The notes: generated by a model not told the origin, from the letters alone. Positions 1 through 8,184 are shown, counted from the stretch's first letter. The stretch is 18,168 bases of DNA from Sphingomonas sp. CCH9-E2 (GCF_001557215.1 NZ_LSJM01000058.1:1-18168); one strand, 5' to 3'. Made by a program: numbers and translations.

Positions 1-816
1 CATCAGGATGCCGCTGACGATCGCCTTGCACCGCCGAACCGCCCCGTCCATCTCGGCCAGTTCCTGCTGCAGTTCGGAATCGTCCCTGAGGCGCGGCATC
101 GCGCGCCAATCCCCGATCGCGACCGACAGCAGCGACAGCGGCGTCCCCAGCTCATGCGCCGCGCCCGAGGCGAGCAGGCCCATGCGCACGATATGATCCT
201 CCTCCGCCGCGCGCTGGCGGACAGCGGCGAGCGCGGCGTCGTGGGTGCGCAGATTGCGGCTGATCTGGCCGATAAAGACCACCAGCAGCACCGCGATCAG
301 CACGAAACAGACGAACCCGCCGAACAGGTACAGATTGACCGGATCGACCGGCAGATTGGCCGGGAGCACCAGCGGCGTCGGATCGAGCGCGAGGATGCCC
401 AGCGCGATCAGCGTCGCGGCGACGATCGTCCAGGGATAATGCGGCCGCAACAGCACCGCGCCAAGCACGATGTGCAGCAGGAACAAGGCCGCGAACGGAT
501 TGGTGATCCCGCCCGACAGGCTGAGCTGCACCGTCAGCGCGCCGACATCGAACAGGAGGGCGGCGGCCAGCGCGCCGTCGCTGAAGCGCGCGCCGCTGGC
601 GATCAGCACATGGCTGGCGATGTTGAGCGCGGCGAGCGTCGCGGTGGACATGAGCAGCTGCGTCATCGGCAGGTCGATGCCGAGCGCGAACTTCACCACC
701 GCGACGGTCACCAGCTGTCCGCCCACCGCCAACCAGCGCAATTGCGTGAGCAACAGCATGTTGCGCCGCCCCGCATCCGCCGGCTGAAAGGCGGGCTCAA
801 GGATCTGCCGGTTCAC
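1..816 (-). CDS. regB: RegB/PrrB/ActS-type redox sensor histidine kinase (partial, C-terminus beyond window)
   Basis: Membrane histidine kinase whose first 272 codons are in the window; the rest of the kinase core and the ATP-binding domain lie to the left of base 1. The N-terminal half is a hydrophobic multi-helix region. Residues 102-108 read GGITNPF, which matches the GGxxNPF ubiquinone-binding loop of RegB/PrrB. The H-box reads AHELGTPL with phospho-acceptor His221. Cys263, in RRCKAI 42 residues after it, matches the redox-active cysteine of RegB (His225/Cys265 in Rhodobacter capsulatus, from memory). The start is taken as GTG at 816 because it forms a GTGA overlap with the SURF1 stop; ATG at 759 is an alternative that would drop 19 residues. 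As last visible gene of the cyo operon it probably senses quinone-pool redox state. Its RegA-type partner is not in the window. The family call is confident; the exact physiological role is inferred. Confidence 0.88.
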   Translation of the reverse strand, partial: MNRQILEPAFQPADAGRRNMLLLTQLRWLAVGGQLVTVAVVKFALGIDLPMTQLLMSTATLAALNIASHVLIASGARFSDGALAAALLFDVGALTVQLSLSGGITNPFAALFLLHIVLGAVLLRPHYPWTIVAATLIALGILALDPTPLVLPANLPVDPVNLYLFGGFVCFVLIAVLLVVFIGQISRNLRTHDAALAAVRQRAAEEDHIVRMGLLASGAAHELGTPLSLLSVAIGDWRAMPRLRDDSELQQELAEMDGAVRRCKAIVSGILM

Positions 817-1526
817 GCGTCCTTGTTGGGCGCAACCGCCGCTTTGCGCAACACCAGCCAGATAGCGCCGAGCGACAGCAACGCCAGCGCGAACCAGGTC
901 AGCGCATAGCCCAGATGATTGTCGGAAAAGCGCAGCACGGTCAGTCCGCCGCGCGGCCACCCGCCCGGATTGGGCGCGGCGTCGGCGTCGATGAAATAGG
1001 GCGCTGGGTTGTTCAGCCCCCGCGCGGCGGCGACCGCGGCGACATCGCGCGAATACCAATTGTCCGCCGCAGGATCGTTGCTGCGCAGGAAGCCGCCGCC
1101 CGGCTCGGTCACGCGCAGCAGGCCGGTGACGGTCACCGGCCCCACCCCATTCCCCGCAGCGCGGCTGGCGGCGTCGCGCCGGTCGGGCGGGACGAACCCG
1201 CGATTGACCAGCACGGTGAAGCGCCCGGTATCGAGCGGGGTGACGACCCAATAGCCGCTGCCCAGATCGCTGACCGCGCGCACCAGCGTTTCGCGGTCGT
1301 GCAGGAACCGGCCCGTCACCCGAACGCGGCGATAGGCGTCCGCCTCGGCACTCACCGCAACCCCCGGAGCCGGCGCGGCGACCGGCGCCGCGGTGCTGCG
1401 CGTCTCGACCGCGTCGATCAGCGCATGCTTCCACGCCCGCCGCTCGACCTGCCAGATGCCCAGCGCCACGAACCCGGCGGCGAGCATCAGCAGCAGCGCC
1501 GCTGGAACGGCGCGCCGGAGCTTCAC
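813..1526 (-). CDS. SURF1 family protein (terminal oxidase assembly factor)
   Basis: A 237-residue SURF1/Shy1-family membrane protein. The family helps insert heme into, or assemble, subunit I of heme-copper oxidases. The architecture is typical. One N-terminal helix (about residues 6-24) runs into the signature LGIWQVERRAWK. A periplasmic domain follows, with RVRVTGRF, VNRGFVPP and a NWYSRD segment. A C-terminal helix (about 208-228) is preceded by NHLGYALTWF. The open frame extends upstream to 1586, but the start is placed at GTG 1526, where it overlaps the cyoD stop as GTGA. This keeps the hydrophobic helix at the very N-terminus, as in the family. It lies between cyoD and the RegB-like kinase, so it most likely serves the bo3 oxidase of this operon. 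That partner assignment is inferred from position only. Confidence 0.9.
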   Translation of the reverse strand: MKLRRAVPAALLLMLAAGFVALGIWQVERRAWKHALIDAVETRSTAAPVAAPAPGVAVSAEADAYRRVRVTGRFLHDRETLVRAVSDLGSGYWVVTPLDTGRFTVLVNRGFVPPDRRDAASRAAGNGVGPVTVTGLLRVTEPGGGFLRSNDPAADNWYSRDVAAVAAARGLNNPAPYFIDADAAPNPGGWPRGGLTVLRFSDNHLGYALTWFALALLSLGAIWLVLRKAAVAPNKDA

Positions 1527-1885
1527 GGGACCTGCTGCTCCAGATGCTGCGGCATCATGTTGCTGTTGAGGTGATGCATGACCCACAGCGATCCGGCGAG
1601 CATGATGAAGATCACGATCACGGTGAACACCAGCGAGGTGAGCGTCCAGCCGCCTTCGGACTTGGGGTTCATGTGCAGGAAGAAGATCATGTGGACTATG
1701 ATCTGCACCACCGCAAAGCCCATGATGACCGCCGCCGTCACCCCGGCGCTGAGCGGCATCGTCATCACCAGCCAGAACGGGATCGCGGTCAGGATCACCG
1801 ACAGGACGAAACCGATCACATAATCGCGCAGCGTCGCGTGCGGCAGCTCGGCGACGGTGTGGTGCTCGTCATGGTGCGCGCTCAT
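1523..1885 (-). CDS. cyoD: Cytochrome o ubiquinol oxidase subunit IV
   Basis: A 120-residue small subunit of the cytochrome bo3 quinol oxidase, thought to stabilise the subunit I/III assembly. After a His-rich N-terminus (MSAHHDEHH) there are three membrane segments, at about residues 20-42, 48-68 and 80-103. The family-typical stretch [21 protein letters not shown] lies around the second loop. The start is ATG 1885, which overlaps the cyoC stop as ATGA. The in-frame extension to 1966 was rejected because it would run back into cyoC and adds an Arg/His-rich shadow sequence. Its stop overlaps the SURF1 GTG start. The length is close to that of the E. coli protein (about 109 residues). Confidence 0.95.
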   Translation of the reverse strand: MSAHHDEHHTVAELPHATLRDYVIGFVLSVILTAIPFWLVMTMPLSAGVTAAVIMGFAVVQIIVHMIFFLHMNPKSEGGWTLTSLVFTVIVIFIMLAGSLWVMHHLNSNMMPQHLEQQVP

Positions 1886-2508
1886 CGCAGCATCCCCATC
1901 AGATAGACAAAGGTGAAGACGCCGATCCAGATGACGTCGAGGAAGTGCCAGAACATGCCAAGGCACGCGACCCGGCGCTGATTGGCGGGGATCAGCCCCT
2001 TGCGCCCCAGCTGGACCATCAGCGTCACCAGCCAGATCAGGCCGAAGGTGACATGCAGGCCGTGGGTGCCGACCAGAGTGAAGAAGGCCGACAGGAACGC
2101 GCTGCGCTGGGGCGTCGCGCCCAGTTCGATCAGATGGTGGAACTCATACAGTTCGATGCCCAGGAACGCCGCGCCGAACAGGCCGGTGACGGCCAGCCAG
2201 CCCTGTGTCGCGCGCACCTTGCCCAGCTGCATCGACAGCATCGCAAAGCCATAGGTGATCGACGAGAACAGCAGCATCGCGGTGTTGAGCGCGATCAGCT
2301 TCAGGTCGAACAGGTCCTTCGGCCCCGGCCCTGCCGCGTAATTGCCGCCGAGCACCGCGTAACAGGCGAACAGGATCGCAAAGATGAGACAGTCGCTCAT
2401 CAGATAGATCCAGAAGCCCAGCATCGTGCTATGCCCCTCGGGGTGCGGATGCTCCTCCAGCTCGTAAAAGACGGGGGGCGTGTTGGGGTCTGCGATCACG
2501 GCGGTCAT
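1882..2508 (-). CDS. cyoC: Cytochrome o ubiquinol oxidase subunit III
   Basis: A 208-residue subunit III of the bo3-type quinol oxidase (COX3 superfamily), with five predicted membrane helices. Recognisable segments are [22 protein letters not shown] near the N-terminus, [14 protein letters not shown] in the middle, [14 protein letters not shown] (the conserved GxHGxHV motif) and [18 protein letters not shown] at the C-terminus. Length and helix order match the family (E. coli CyoC is 204 residues). ATG 2508 overlaps the cyoB stop as ATGA, and its own stop overlaps cyoD in the same way. Such coupling suits stoichiometric synthesis of the subunits. Confidence 0.96.
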   Translation of the reverse strand: MTAVIADPNTPPVFYELEEHPHPEGHSTMLGFWIYLMSDCLIFAILFACYAVLGGNYAAGPGPKDLFDLKLIALNTAMLLFSSITYGFAMLSMQLGKVRATQGWLAVTGLFGAAFLGIELYEFHHLIELGATPQRSAFLSAFFTLVGTHGLHVTFGLIWLVTLMVQLGRKGLIPANQRRVACLGMFWHFLDVIWIGVFTFVYLMGMLR

Positions 2509-4523
2509 GCTGCGGCTCCGGCGGCCAGCTGGCGGGTGCGGGCGTCCTCCACCGTAGCGACGGTCGCCGCCGGGATGTGGAAGTCGCGGTCATAGTTGAA
2601 GGTATGGATGATCGCGGTCGCGAGCAGCGCGACGAACGCCGCGATCACCAGCCACCAGATATGCCACACCAGCGCAAAGCCGATCACCAGGCTGATGCCC
2701 GACAGGATGATCCCGGCACCGGTCGGGCGCGGCATATGAATGTCGCGGAAGCCGTCGACAGGGCGCGCGGCATTGCGCTTCTTCATGTCGTACCACGCGT
2801 CCAGGTCGTGGATGCGCGGGGTGAACGCGAAGTTGTACTCCGGCGGGGGCGAACTGGTCGCCCACTCCAGCGTGCGACCGTTCCACGGGTCGCCATCGAC
2901 CTTCAGCTCCTCGCGCTTCCAGATGCTGACCGCGAACTGGACCAGCATCGCGAAGATGCCGACCGCGATCGTCGCCGCGCCAATGCCGGCGATGATGAAC
3001 CAGATCTGCAAGGACGGATCGTCGAACACCCGCATCCGGCGCGTCACGCCCATCAGGCCGAGGATGTAGAGCGGCGCGAAAGCGAGCCAGAAGCCCACGA
3101 CCCAGCACCAGAAGGAGACCAGGCCCCACTTCTTGTCGAGCTTGAACCCGAACGCCTTGGGCCACCAATAGTTGATCGCCGCGAACAGGCCGAACAGCAC
3201 GCCGCCGATGATCACGTTATGGAAGTGCGCGATCAGGAACAGCGAGTTGTGCAGCACGAAGTCCGCCGGCGGCACCGCGAGCAGCACCCCGGTCATGCCG
3301 CCGATGGTGAAGGTCAGCATGAACGCGATCGTCCACATCATCGGCAGCTCGAACCGGATGCGCCCGCGATACATGGTGAACAGCCAGTTGAAGAGCTTCG
3401 CCCCCGTCGGGATCGAGATCACCATCGTCGTGATGCCGAAGAAGCTGTTGACGCTCGCCCCCGACCCCATGGTGAAGAAGTGGTGGAGCCACACGACGTA
3501 CGACAGGATCGTGATGACCACCGTCGCATAGACCATCGAGGTATAGCCGAAGAGCCGCTTGCCCGAGAAGGTCGAGGTGACTTCGCTGAACACGCCGAAC
3601 AGCGGCAGGATCAGGATGTAGACCTCAGGATGACCCCAGATCCAGATCAGGTTCACGTACATCATCGACGATCCGCCGAAGTCGTTCGTGAAGAAGTTGG
3701 TGCCGGCATAACGGTCGAGCCCGAGCAGCGCGAGCACGGCGGTAAGCACCGGGAAACTGGCGACGATCAGGATGTTGGCGCACAGCGACGTCCAGGTGAA
3801 CACCGGCATCTTCATCAGGCCCATGCCCGGTGCGCGCAGCTTCAGGATGGTGACGATCAGGTTGATGCCGGACAATGTCGTCCCAACGCCCGCTATCTGG
3901 AGCGACCATATATAGTAATCGACGCCCACATTCGGGCTGTAGGTAATCCCCGACAGCGGCGGATAGGCGAGCCATCCGGTCTGGGCGTACTCCCCGACGA
4001 ACAGCGACACCATCGTCAGCGCCGCGCCCGCCGCGGTCATCCAGAAGCTGAAATTGTTGAGGAACGGGAAGCTGACGTCGCGCGCGCCGATCTGCAGCGG
4101 GACGACATAGTTCATCAGGCCGGTGATGAACGGCATCGCTACGAAGAAGATCATGATCACGCCATGGGCGGTGAAGATCTGGTCGTAGTGATGCGCGTTG
4201 AGATAGCCTTCGTTCCCGCCGAACGCCATCGCCTGTTGCAACCGCATCATGATCGCATCGGCAAAGCCGCGCAGGAACATGATGAGGCCCAGGACCATGT
4301 ACATGATCCCGATCTTCTTGTGGTCCACGCTCGTGAACCACTCCTTCCACAGATAGCCCCACAGTCGATACTTCGTCAGCAGCGCCAGCATCGCGAGGCC
4401 ACCGATCGCGACCACCGCAAAGGTGACGATCAGGATCGGTTCGTGCAGCGGGATCGAGTCGAGCGACAGGCGGCCGAAGATCGGATCGACCGACGGGGAG
4501 GGATGCGCAATGGGATCGGACAC
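2505..4523 (-). CDS. cyoB: Cytochrome o ubiquinol oxidase subunit I
   Basis: The 672-residue catalytic subunit of the heme-copper quinol oxidase, which reduces O2 to water and pumps protons. All key residues sit at a constant +14 offset from E. coli CyoB. Quinol-site residues are Arg85, Asp89 and His112 ([19 protein letters not shown]). The low-spin heme ligands are His120 (TAHGVIM) and His435. The CuB ligands are His298, His347 and His348, with the cross-linked Tyr302 in HPEVY. The high-spin heme ligand is His433 (HFHNVIIGG). Glu300 of HPEVY is the D-channel glutamate. The start is GTG 4523, 8 bp after the cyoA stop, with only a weak purine-rich upstream stretch. The D/R/H quinol triad supports quinol rather than cytochrome c as donor. 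Confidence 0.98.
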   Translation of the reverse strand: MSDPIAHPSPSVDPIFGRLSLDSIPLHEPILIVTFAVVAIGGLAMLALLTKYRLWGYLWKEWFTSVDHKKIGIMYMVLGLIMFLRGFADAIMMRLQQAMAFGGNEGYLNAHHYDQIFTAHGVIMIFFVAMPFITGLMNYVVPLQIGARDVSFPFLNNFSFWMTAAGAALTMVSLFVGEYAQTGWLAYPPLSGITYSPNVGVDYYIWSLQIAGVGTTLSGINLIVTILKLRAPGMGLMKMPVFTWTSLCANILIVASFPVLTAVLALLGLDRYAGTNFFTNDFGGSSMMYVNLIWIWGHPEVYILILPLFGVFSEVTSTFSGKRLFGYTSMVYATVVITILSYVVWLHHFFTMGSGASVNSFFGITTMVISIPTGAKLFNWLFTMYRGRIRFELPMMWTIAFMLTFTIGGMTGVLLAVPPADFVLHNSLFLIAHFHNVIIGGVLFGLFAAINYWWPKAFGFKLDKKWGLVSFWCWVVGFWLAFAPLYILGLMGVTRRMRVFDDPSLQIWFIIAGIGAATIAVGIFAMLVQFAVSIWKREELKVDGDPWNGRTLEWATSSPPPEYNFAFTPRIHDLDAWYDMKKRNAARPVDGFRDIHMPRPTGAGIILSGISLVIGFALVWHIWWLVIAAFVALLATAIIHTFNYDRDFHIPAATVATVEDARTRQLAAGAAA

Positions 4524-4531
4524 GGGCTTGC

Positions 4532-5722
4532 TCAGCTTTCCGGAAGGGCGGGAAGGTCGGTCATCGCGGTGCGCGCGACCGGCGGGGTCGACTGGCGCAC
4601 GCGCGACAGGCCGGCGCCGGTCAGCGGGGTGCTGTCCACCGGCTTGGGATCGGGACCGGTCATCGGCACCATCGGCGTGGTGCAGACGGCGGCGACATAG
4701 CGGGTGTTAAGCGTCGGCAGCGTGCCGCGCGCGGCGAACTTGTCATAGGCAAGGTCGCGGACATTGTAGGTGCCGGCAAGGCCCAGCCCGCCCTTTGCGT
4801 CGATCGCCATCATGTCGTGCATGCACATCTTGCCCGGCTCGACGCACAGGTTGACGACGCGGTCGAACAAGTTCGGTTCGACCTGTGCAAAGCGGCGCAC
4901 CGGCTCCTTTTCGCTTGGGCGTTCGAGCTTGAGATAGGTCGCACGGTCGAGCGGCTTGGCATTGCCCTTCACCTGCGCCACCCATTCATCGAACTTGCCG
5001 CGCTCCATGCTCTTTGCGGCGAAGCGCATGTTGGAGAAGCCGGCGCCCGAATAGTTGGCGGAGAAGCCGACGAAATTGCCGGTCTCGTTGAAGATGCCGT
5101 GCAGCTTGGTCTCCATGCCCGGCATCGCGTAGATCTGCCCCGCCAGCGCCGGGATGTAGAAGCTGTTCATCACGGTCGAGGACGCGATGCGGAAACGGAT
5201 CGGGCGATCCACGGGTGCGGCGAACTCGTTCACCGTCGCGATCCCCTGTTCGGGGTAAATGAACAGCCATTTCCAGTCGAGTGCGACGACCTGAACCTCC
5301 AGCGGCTTTTCGCGATCGGGGACCGGTGCGCCGGGCGCTTCCGCCTTGGGTGCGGCGAGCGGGCGATAGGGGTCGAGCAAGTGGGTCCCGACCCAGGTCA
5401 GCGCGCCGAGGCAGATGATGATCAGCAGCGGCGCGGCCCAGATCACCAGCTCCAGCTGGGTCGAATGGTCCCAGTCGGGATCATAGGCCGCATCCTGGTT
5501 CGCCGCGCGGTACTTGAACGCAAAGAACACCGTCAGCGCCATCACGGGCACGATGATCAGCAGCATCAGCGCGGTGGAGATCATCACCAGATTGCCCTGC
5601 TGCCGCGCCACTTCACCGGCGGGGTTGAGGACGATCAGCCCACAGCCGGACAGCAACGGCAGCGCGGCGAGCGCCAGCAGGGGGCGGAGGCGATGGCGGA
5701 ATCGGACAGGGTTCTGGGCCAT
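4532..5722 (-). CDS. cyoA: Cytochrome o ubiquinol oxidase subunit II, lipoprotein with long C-terminal extension
   Basis: A 396-residue subunit II of the bo3 oxidase and first gene of the operon. Residues 1-27 form a lipoprotein signal with lipobox LLSGC (Cys27), followed by two membrane helices (about 45-69 and 91-113) and the cupredoxin domain (about 140-250). The region where cytochrome c oxidases hold the CuA cysteines reads [12 protein letters not shown] with no Cys, so this is a quinol oxidase. E. coli CyoA is about 315 residues. Here the chain continues about 100 residues further, through [18 protein letters not shown] (Cys293, Cys300, plus Met/His/Asp) and a Pro/Thr-rich tail containing Cys347. 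The start is ATG 5722; the sequence before it has no strong Shine-Dalgarno. Expression is probably governed by the two palindromes upstream. Confidence 0.95.
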   Translation of the reverse strand: MAQNPVRFRHRLRPLLALAALPLLSGCGLIVLNPAGEVARQQGNLVMISTALMLLIIVPVMALTVFFAFKYRAANQDAAYDPDWDHSTQLELVIWAAPLLIIICLGALTWVGTHLLDPYRPLAAPKAEAPGAPVPDREKPLEVQVVALDWKWLFIYPEQGIATVNEFAAPVDRPIRFRIASSTVMNSFYIPALAGQIYAMPGMETKLHGIFNETGNFVGFSANYSGAGFSNMRFAAKSMERGKFDEWVAQVKGNAKPLDRATYLKLERPSEKEPVRRFAQVEPNLFDRVVNLCVEPGKMCMHDMMAIDAKGGLGLAGTYNVRDLAYDKFAARGTLPTLNTRYVAAVCTTPMVPMTGPDPKPVDSTPLTGAGLSRVRQSTPPVARTAMTDLPALPES

Positions 5723-5759
5723 GATCCGCGCCTACGCCCCTGCCCCCGGCGCGCACATA

Positions 5760-5772
5760 GGACATTTTGTCC
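5760..5772. promoter_or_regulatory. Palindrome GGACA-TTT-TGTCC, candidate RegA/RegR-type site
   Basis: A perfect 5-3-5 inverted repeat between the FNR-type box and cyoA, starting 38 bp from the cyoA start codon. Read on the plus strand, GACATTTTGTC fits the core of the RegR box as I remember it (G-R-C-R-T-T-N-N-G-N-C); the outer GNG and GC positions do not fit. The terminal gene of the adjacent operon is a RegB-like kinase, so a site for its cognate regulator here would make sense. This is an inference from pattern and context. Confidence 0.4.
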
Positions 5773-5778
5773 AATCCC

Positions 5779-5792
5779 TTGATGCCCATCAA
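5779..5792. promoter_or_regulatory. FNR/FixK/CRP-type box TTGAT-GCCC-ATCAA
   Basis: A perfect inverted repeat matching the consensus TTGAT-N4-ATCAA of FNR, Anr, FnrL and FixK regulators, in the divergent cyoA/MFS gap. It lies 57 bp from the cyoA start and 91 bp from the MFS start. No convincing -10/-35 pair could be assigned, so repression and activation cannot be told apart. A site this close to the start fits repression of a high-oxygen oxidase under low oxygen, as FNR does to E. coli cyo. Confidence 0.7.
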
Positions 5793-5882
5793 TGCAGCAG
5801 TGCGTTTTCGCTGCGGGAAGCCGACACTGTTCCGCATCTAGTGAGTCGCGCCGCGTGAGCGGGGCAAGCCGGGAAGACTGGA

Positions 5883-7220
5883 ATGAGCGCCGAAACCGTC
5901 CCCACGACCGAAGCCGAGCGCGATGCGCGCGCGGTCAATTCCGACGGCCCGCGGGACGGGCACAAGATCGCGCCGGGCGAGATCGCGATCGGCGTCGTCA
6001 TCGGGCGCACGTCCGAATTTTTCGACTTTTTCGTCTATGCCATCGCGTCGGTGCTGGTATTCCCGTCGCTGGTGTTCCCCCACCTCGACCCGCTGCAGGG
6101 GACGCTGTGGTCGTTCGCGATCTTTGCGCTCGCATTTGTCGCGCGGCCGGTCGGCACGATGATCTTCACCGCGATCGACCGCGCCTATGGCCGGGGTGCC
6201 AAGCTCACCATCGCGCTGTTCCTGCTCGGCGGATCGACCGCGGCGATCGCCTTCCTGCCCGGCTATGCGTCGATCGGTATCGGGTCGGCGCTGCTGCTCG
6301 CGCTGTTCCGCATGGGTCAGGGCGTGGCGCTGGGCGGATCGTGGGACGGCCTTGCGTCGCTGCTCGCCCTCAACGCGCCGGAGGGCAAGCGTGGCTGGTA
6401 TGCAATGGTGCCGCAGCTGGGCGCGCCGCTCGGCCTGATCGTCGCCAGCCTGCTCTTCATGTTCCTGATCGCCGCCCTGCCCGCACAGGATTTCCTCGAC
6501 TGGGGCTGGCGCTACCCGTTCTTCGTCGCGTTCGCGATCAACGTCGTGGCGCTGTTCGCGCGCCTGCGCATCGTGGTGACGCCCGAATATGCCACCCTGT
6601 TCGAACGCCGCGAACTGCAGCCGGCACCGTTGACCGAAACGATCCGCTCGGAATGGCGCACGATCATCCTCGGCGCCTTCGCCCCGCTGGCGAGCTTTGC
6701 CATGTTCCACATGGTCACTGTGTTCCCGCTGTCTTGGGTGTTCCTGTACACGGAGGAATCGCCGGTCCGCTTCCTCGCGATCGAGGCGGTCGCCGCCGCG
6801 CTCGGCGTCGGTGCGATCATCGCCTCGGGCTATCTCGCCGACCGTGTCGGGCGTCGCACCGTGCTCGCCGCCACCGCCGCCGCGATCGCCGCGTTCAGCG
6901 GGTTCGCCCCGCAGCTGCTGGAAATGGGCGAAGCCGGCGAAGCGGCGTTCATGCTGCTCGGCTTTGCCCTGCTCGGCCTGTCGTTCGGCCAGTCGTCGGG
7001 CGCGCTGTCGGCCAGCTTCCAGCAGCGTCACCGCTATACCGGGTCGTCGCTGACGTCCGACCTTGCCTGGCTGTTCGGCGCGGGCTTCGCGCCGCTGGCA
7101 GCGCTGTGGCTGTCGTCGGAATTCGGTCTGCTGGCGGCCGGTGCCTATCTGTTGTCGGGCGCAGTCGGCACGCTGGTCGCGCTGTGGCTCAACCGCGAGC
7201 TGGGTCGCACGATCGACTGA
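5883..7220 (+). CDS. MFS transporter, MHS-like (metabolite:H+ symporter) type
   Basis: A 445-residue inner-membrane transporter of the major facilitator superfamily, with about 12 predicted helices and a central cytoplasmic loop around residues 235-260 (VTPEYATLFERRELQPAP). The first-half loop 2-3 motif is degenerate (FTAIDRAYGRGAKL). The second-half copy is canonical (GYLADRVGRRT). The RMGQGVALGGSWDG segment resembles helix 4 of MHS-family carriers such as ProP and ShiA. The N-terminus is a roughly 30-residue polar stretch before EIAIGVVIGRTSEFFDFFVYA. The start is ATG 5883 behind a GGGAAG-like stretch. The substrate cannot be read from the sequence. It is divergent from cyo and shares that upstream region, and it ends 6 bp from the convergent PilZ gene. 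Confidence 0.85.
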   Translation: MSAETVPTTEAERDARAVNSDGPRDGHKIAPGEIAIGVVIGRTSEFFDFFVYAIASVLVFPSLVFPHLDPLQGTLWSFAIFALAFVARPVGTMIFTAIDRAYGRGAKLTIALFLLGGSTAAIAFLPGYASIGIGSALLLALFRMGQGVALGGSWDGLASLLALNAPEGKRGWYAMVPQLGAPLGLIVASLLFMFLIAALPAQDFLDWGWRYPFFVAFAINVVALFARLRIVVTPEYATLFERRELQPAPLTETIRSEWRTIILGAFAPLASFAMFHMVTVFPLSWVFLYTEESPVRFLAIEAVAAALGVGAIIASGYLADRVGRRTVLAATAAAIAAFSGFAPQLLEMGEAGEAAFMLLGFALLGLSFGQSSGALSASFQQRHRYTGSSLTSDLAWLFGAGFAPLAALWLSSEFGLLAAGAYLLSGAVGTLVALWLNRELGRTID

Positions 7221-7226
7221 GCGCAC

Positions 7227-7865
7227 TCACGCGGCGCGGATATTGCCCGGTTCCGCGCAGTGGGTTGCGATCCATTGCGCCACGCGCGCCAGCCGCAATG
7301 CACTGGTGAAGATCAGCCCGATCCGCTCGCCGCGCACCCAGCGGACATGCGCGCCCAGCGTTCCGATGCCGGCAATGTCGATCTCCACGCCCTGGCCCAG
7401 TTCCACGGGCAGGTCGGTCTCGACCTTTGCCCCGCCCTGCGACAGGTCGATCAGCGGCACCAGATGCCACACCGCCCCGATCCGCAATCGCGCGCGCATC
7501 GCCGTGGTCACGCGCGGACAGCGCGGCAACTGATCGGGCAGCAGCACATGATGCTCGTGCAGATAGGCGTGCACGTCGATCGCGTCGTCGAACGCGATCC
7601 CCGCTTGCCCAGCCTGGAACCAGCGCACCACCCCGGCGATCGGATCGCAGACCTTGGGCTCGATCCGCACCCGGGTGCCCGGTTCCAGAGGGGCATAGAG
7701 TTCGAGCATCATCCCGCCCGGTCCGATGTTACGGATCAGGCAGAGGTGTTGCGCGTCGTCTTGCGTGAGCAGGCGTGCGACCTGGAACAGGGTGGTGGTG
7801 CGGTCACCGGCACGGCGGTCGTCGCTCAACTTCAGGCATGTGTCCGCCACATCATCGACATTCAC
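7227..7865 (-). CDS. Tandem PilZ-domain protein (candidate c-di-GMP receptor)
   Basis: A 212-residue soluble protein made of two PilZ-like beta-barrel domains, about residues 12-105 and 117-205. PilZ domains bind cyclic di-GMP through RxxxR and (D/N)xSxxG. In the first copy the arginine motif is present (RAGDR) but the second motif reads NIGPGG, with Gly in place of Ser. In the second copy both are intact: RARLR near residue 144 and DLSQGG about 20 residues later. The C-terminal copy is therefore the likelier binding unit, and the first may be structural. The start is GTG 7865 with a GGGAG ribosome site 8 bases upstream. It has no operon partner and lies convergent with the MFS gene 6 bp away. 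The output (motility, polysaccharide or other) cannot be inferred. Confidence 0.8.
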   Translation of the reverse strand: MNVDDVADTCLKLSDDRRAGDRTTTLFQVARLLTQDDAQHLCLIRNIGPGGMMLELYAPLEPGTRVRIEPKVCDPIAGVVRWFQAGQAGIAFDDAIDVHAYLHEHHVLLPDQLPRCPRVTTAMRARLRIGAVWHLVPLIDLSQGGAKVETDLPVELGQGVEIDIAGIGTLGAHVRWVRGERIGLIFTSALRLARVAQWIATHCAEPGNIRAA

Positions 7866-8027
7866 GGGCGTCGCTCCCGCGAGCAGGCGTTCACCGAAGA
7901 AAGAGTGCTCGCAGCTCCAGCTCCGGCCTCATCAATTCCCTGCGGCCAGGCTACCCACATTATTGATAGCGAAGCGTTGCCGGCTCTGGATAACGCCGGA
8001 TTAGCCGCGGCATGCGCGCGATCATCC
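7866..8027. other. Intergenic stretch between PilZ gene and tRNA promoter
   Basis: A non-coding gap that must hold the promoter of the leftward PilZ gene. It has a locally AT-richer patch near 7960-7970 (CACATTATTGATAG). I see no convincing gene, repeat or hairpin in it, and no clear promoter pair for the PilZ gene. Confidence 0.4.
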
Positions 8028-8056
8028 TTGACAAGGACGCGCAAACCACCGATTTC
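8028..8056 (+). promoter_or_regulatory. Probable promoter of the tRNA-Gly gene
   Basis: A perfect TTGACA at 8028-8033 is followed by a 17-base spacer and GATTTC at 8051-8056 as the best -10 candidate. Transcription would begin about 4-5 bases before the mature tRNA 5' end at 8067. A strong -35 with a weak -10 is common for stable RNA promoters in alphaproteobacteria. Confidence 0.5.
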
Positions 8057-8066
8057 GGCGCGCCTC

Positions 8067-8140
8067 GCGGGTGTAGCTCAATGGTAGAGCAGGAGCTTCC
8101 CAAGCTCACGACGAGGGTTCGATTCCCTTCACCCGCTCCA
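8067..8140 (+). tRNA. tRNA-Gly (anticodon CCC)
   Basis: A 74-base cloverleaf with encoded CCA. The acceptor stem GCGGGTG/CACCCGC pairs over all 7 positions; the discriminator base is T. The D-arm is GCTC-AATGGTA-GAGC. The anticodon loop TTCCCAA gives CCC at 8099-8101, reading GGG codons. The variable loop has 4 bases. The T-arm is GAGGG-TTCGATT-CCCTT, with one G-T wobble. Its sequence closely follows E. coli glycine tRNA(CCC). The top pair of the anticodon stem is a G27-A43 mismatch (8092/8108) instead of a Watson-Crick pair. It stands alone, 57 bases before the amidohydrolase start. Confidence 0.97.
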
Positions 8141-8184
8141 ATCTTGCATCGCTGTCGCCATTGCTCCTACCAAGTAGCGAACTT

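Noticed and set aside
154..909. Plus-strand open frame opposite the RegB-like kinase
   Set aside because: The composition is shadow-like, and the minus strand encodes a kinase with intact motifs over the same bases.
1886..1966. Longer cyoD start at 1966
   Set aside because: It lies inside cyoC and adds residues not found in subunit IV proteins.
2577..4700. Long plus-strand open frame (707 codons) opposite cyoB and cyoA
   Set aside because: It is rich in Arg, His, Asp and Gln with no domain. It is the antisense shadow of two clear oxidase genes in high-GC DNA.
2505..5722. Reading the oxidase as an aa3 cytochrome c oxidase
   Set aside because: Subunit II lacks the CuA cysteines and subunit I has the Arg/Asp/His quinol-site residues, so it is a quinol oxidase.
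5838..7226. Minus-strand open frame of 462 codons opposite the MFS gene
   Set aside because: Arg/Gln/Glu-rich low-complexity translation; the plus-strand transporter explains the region.
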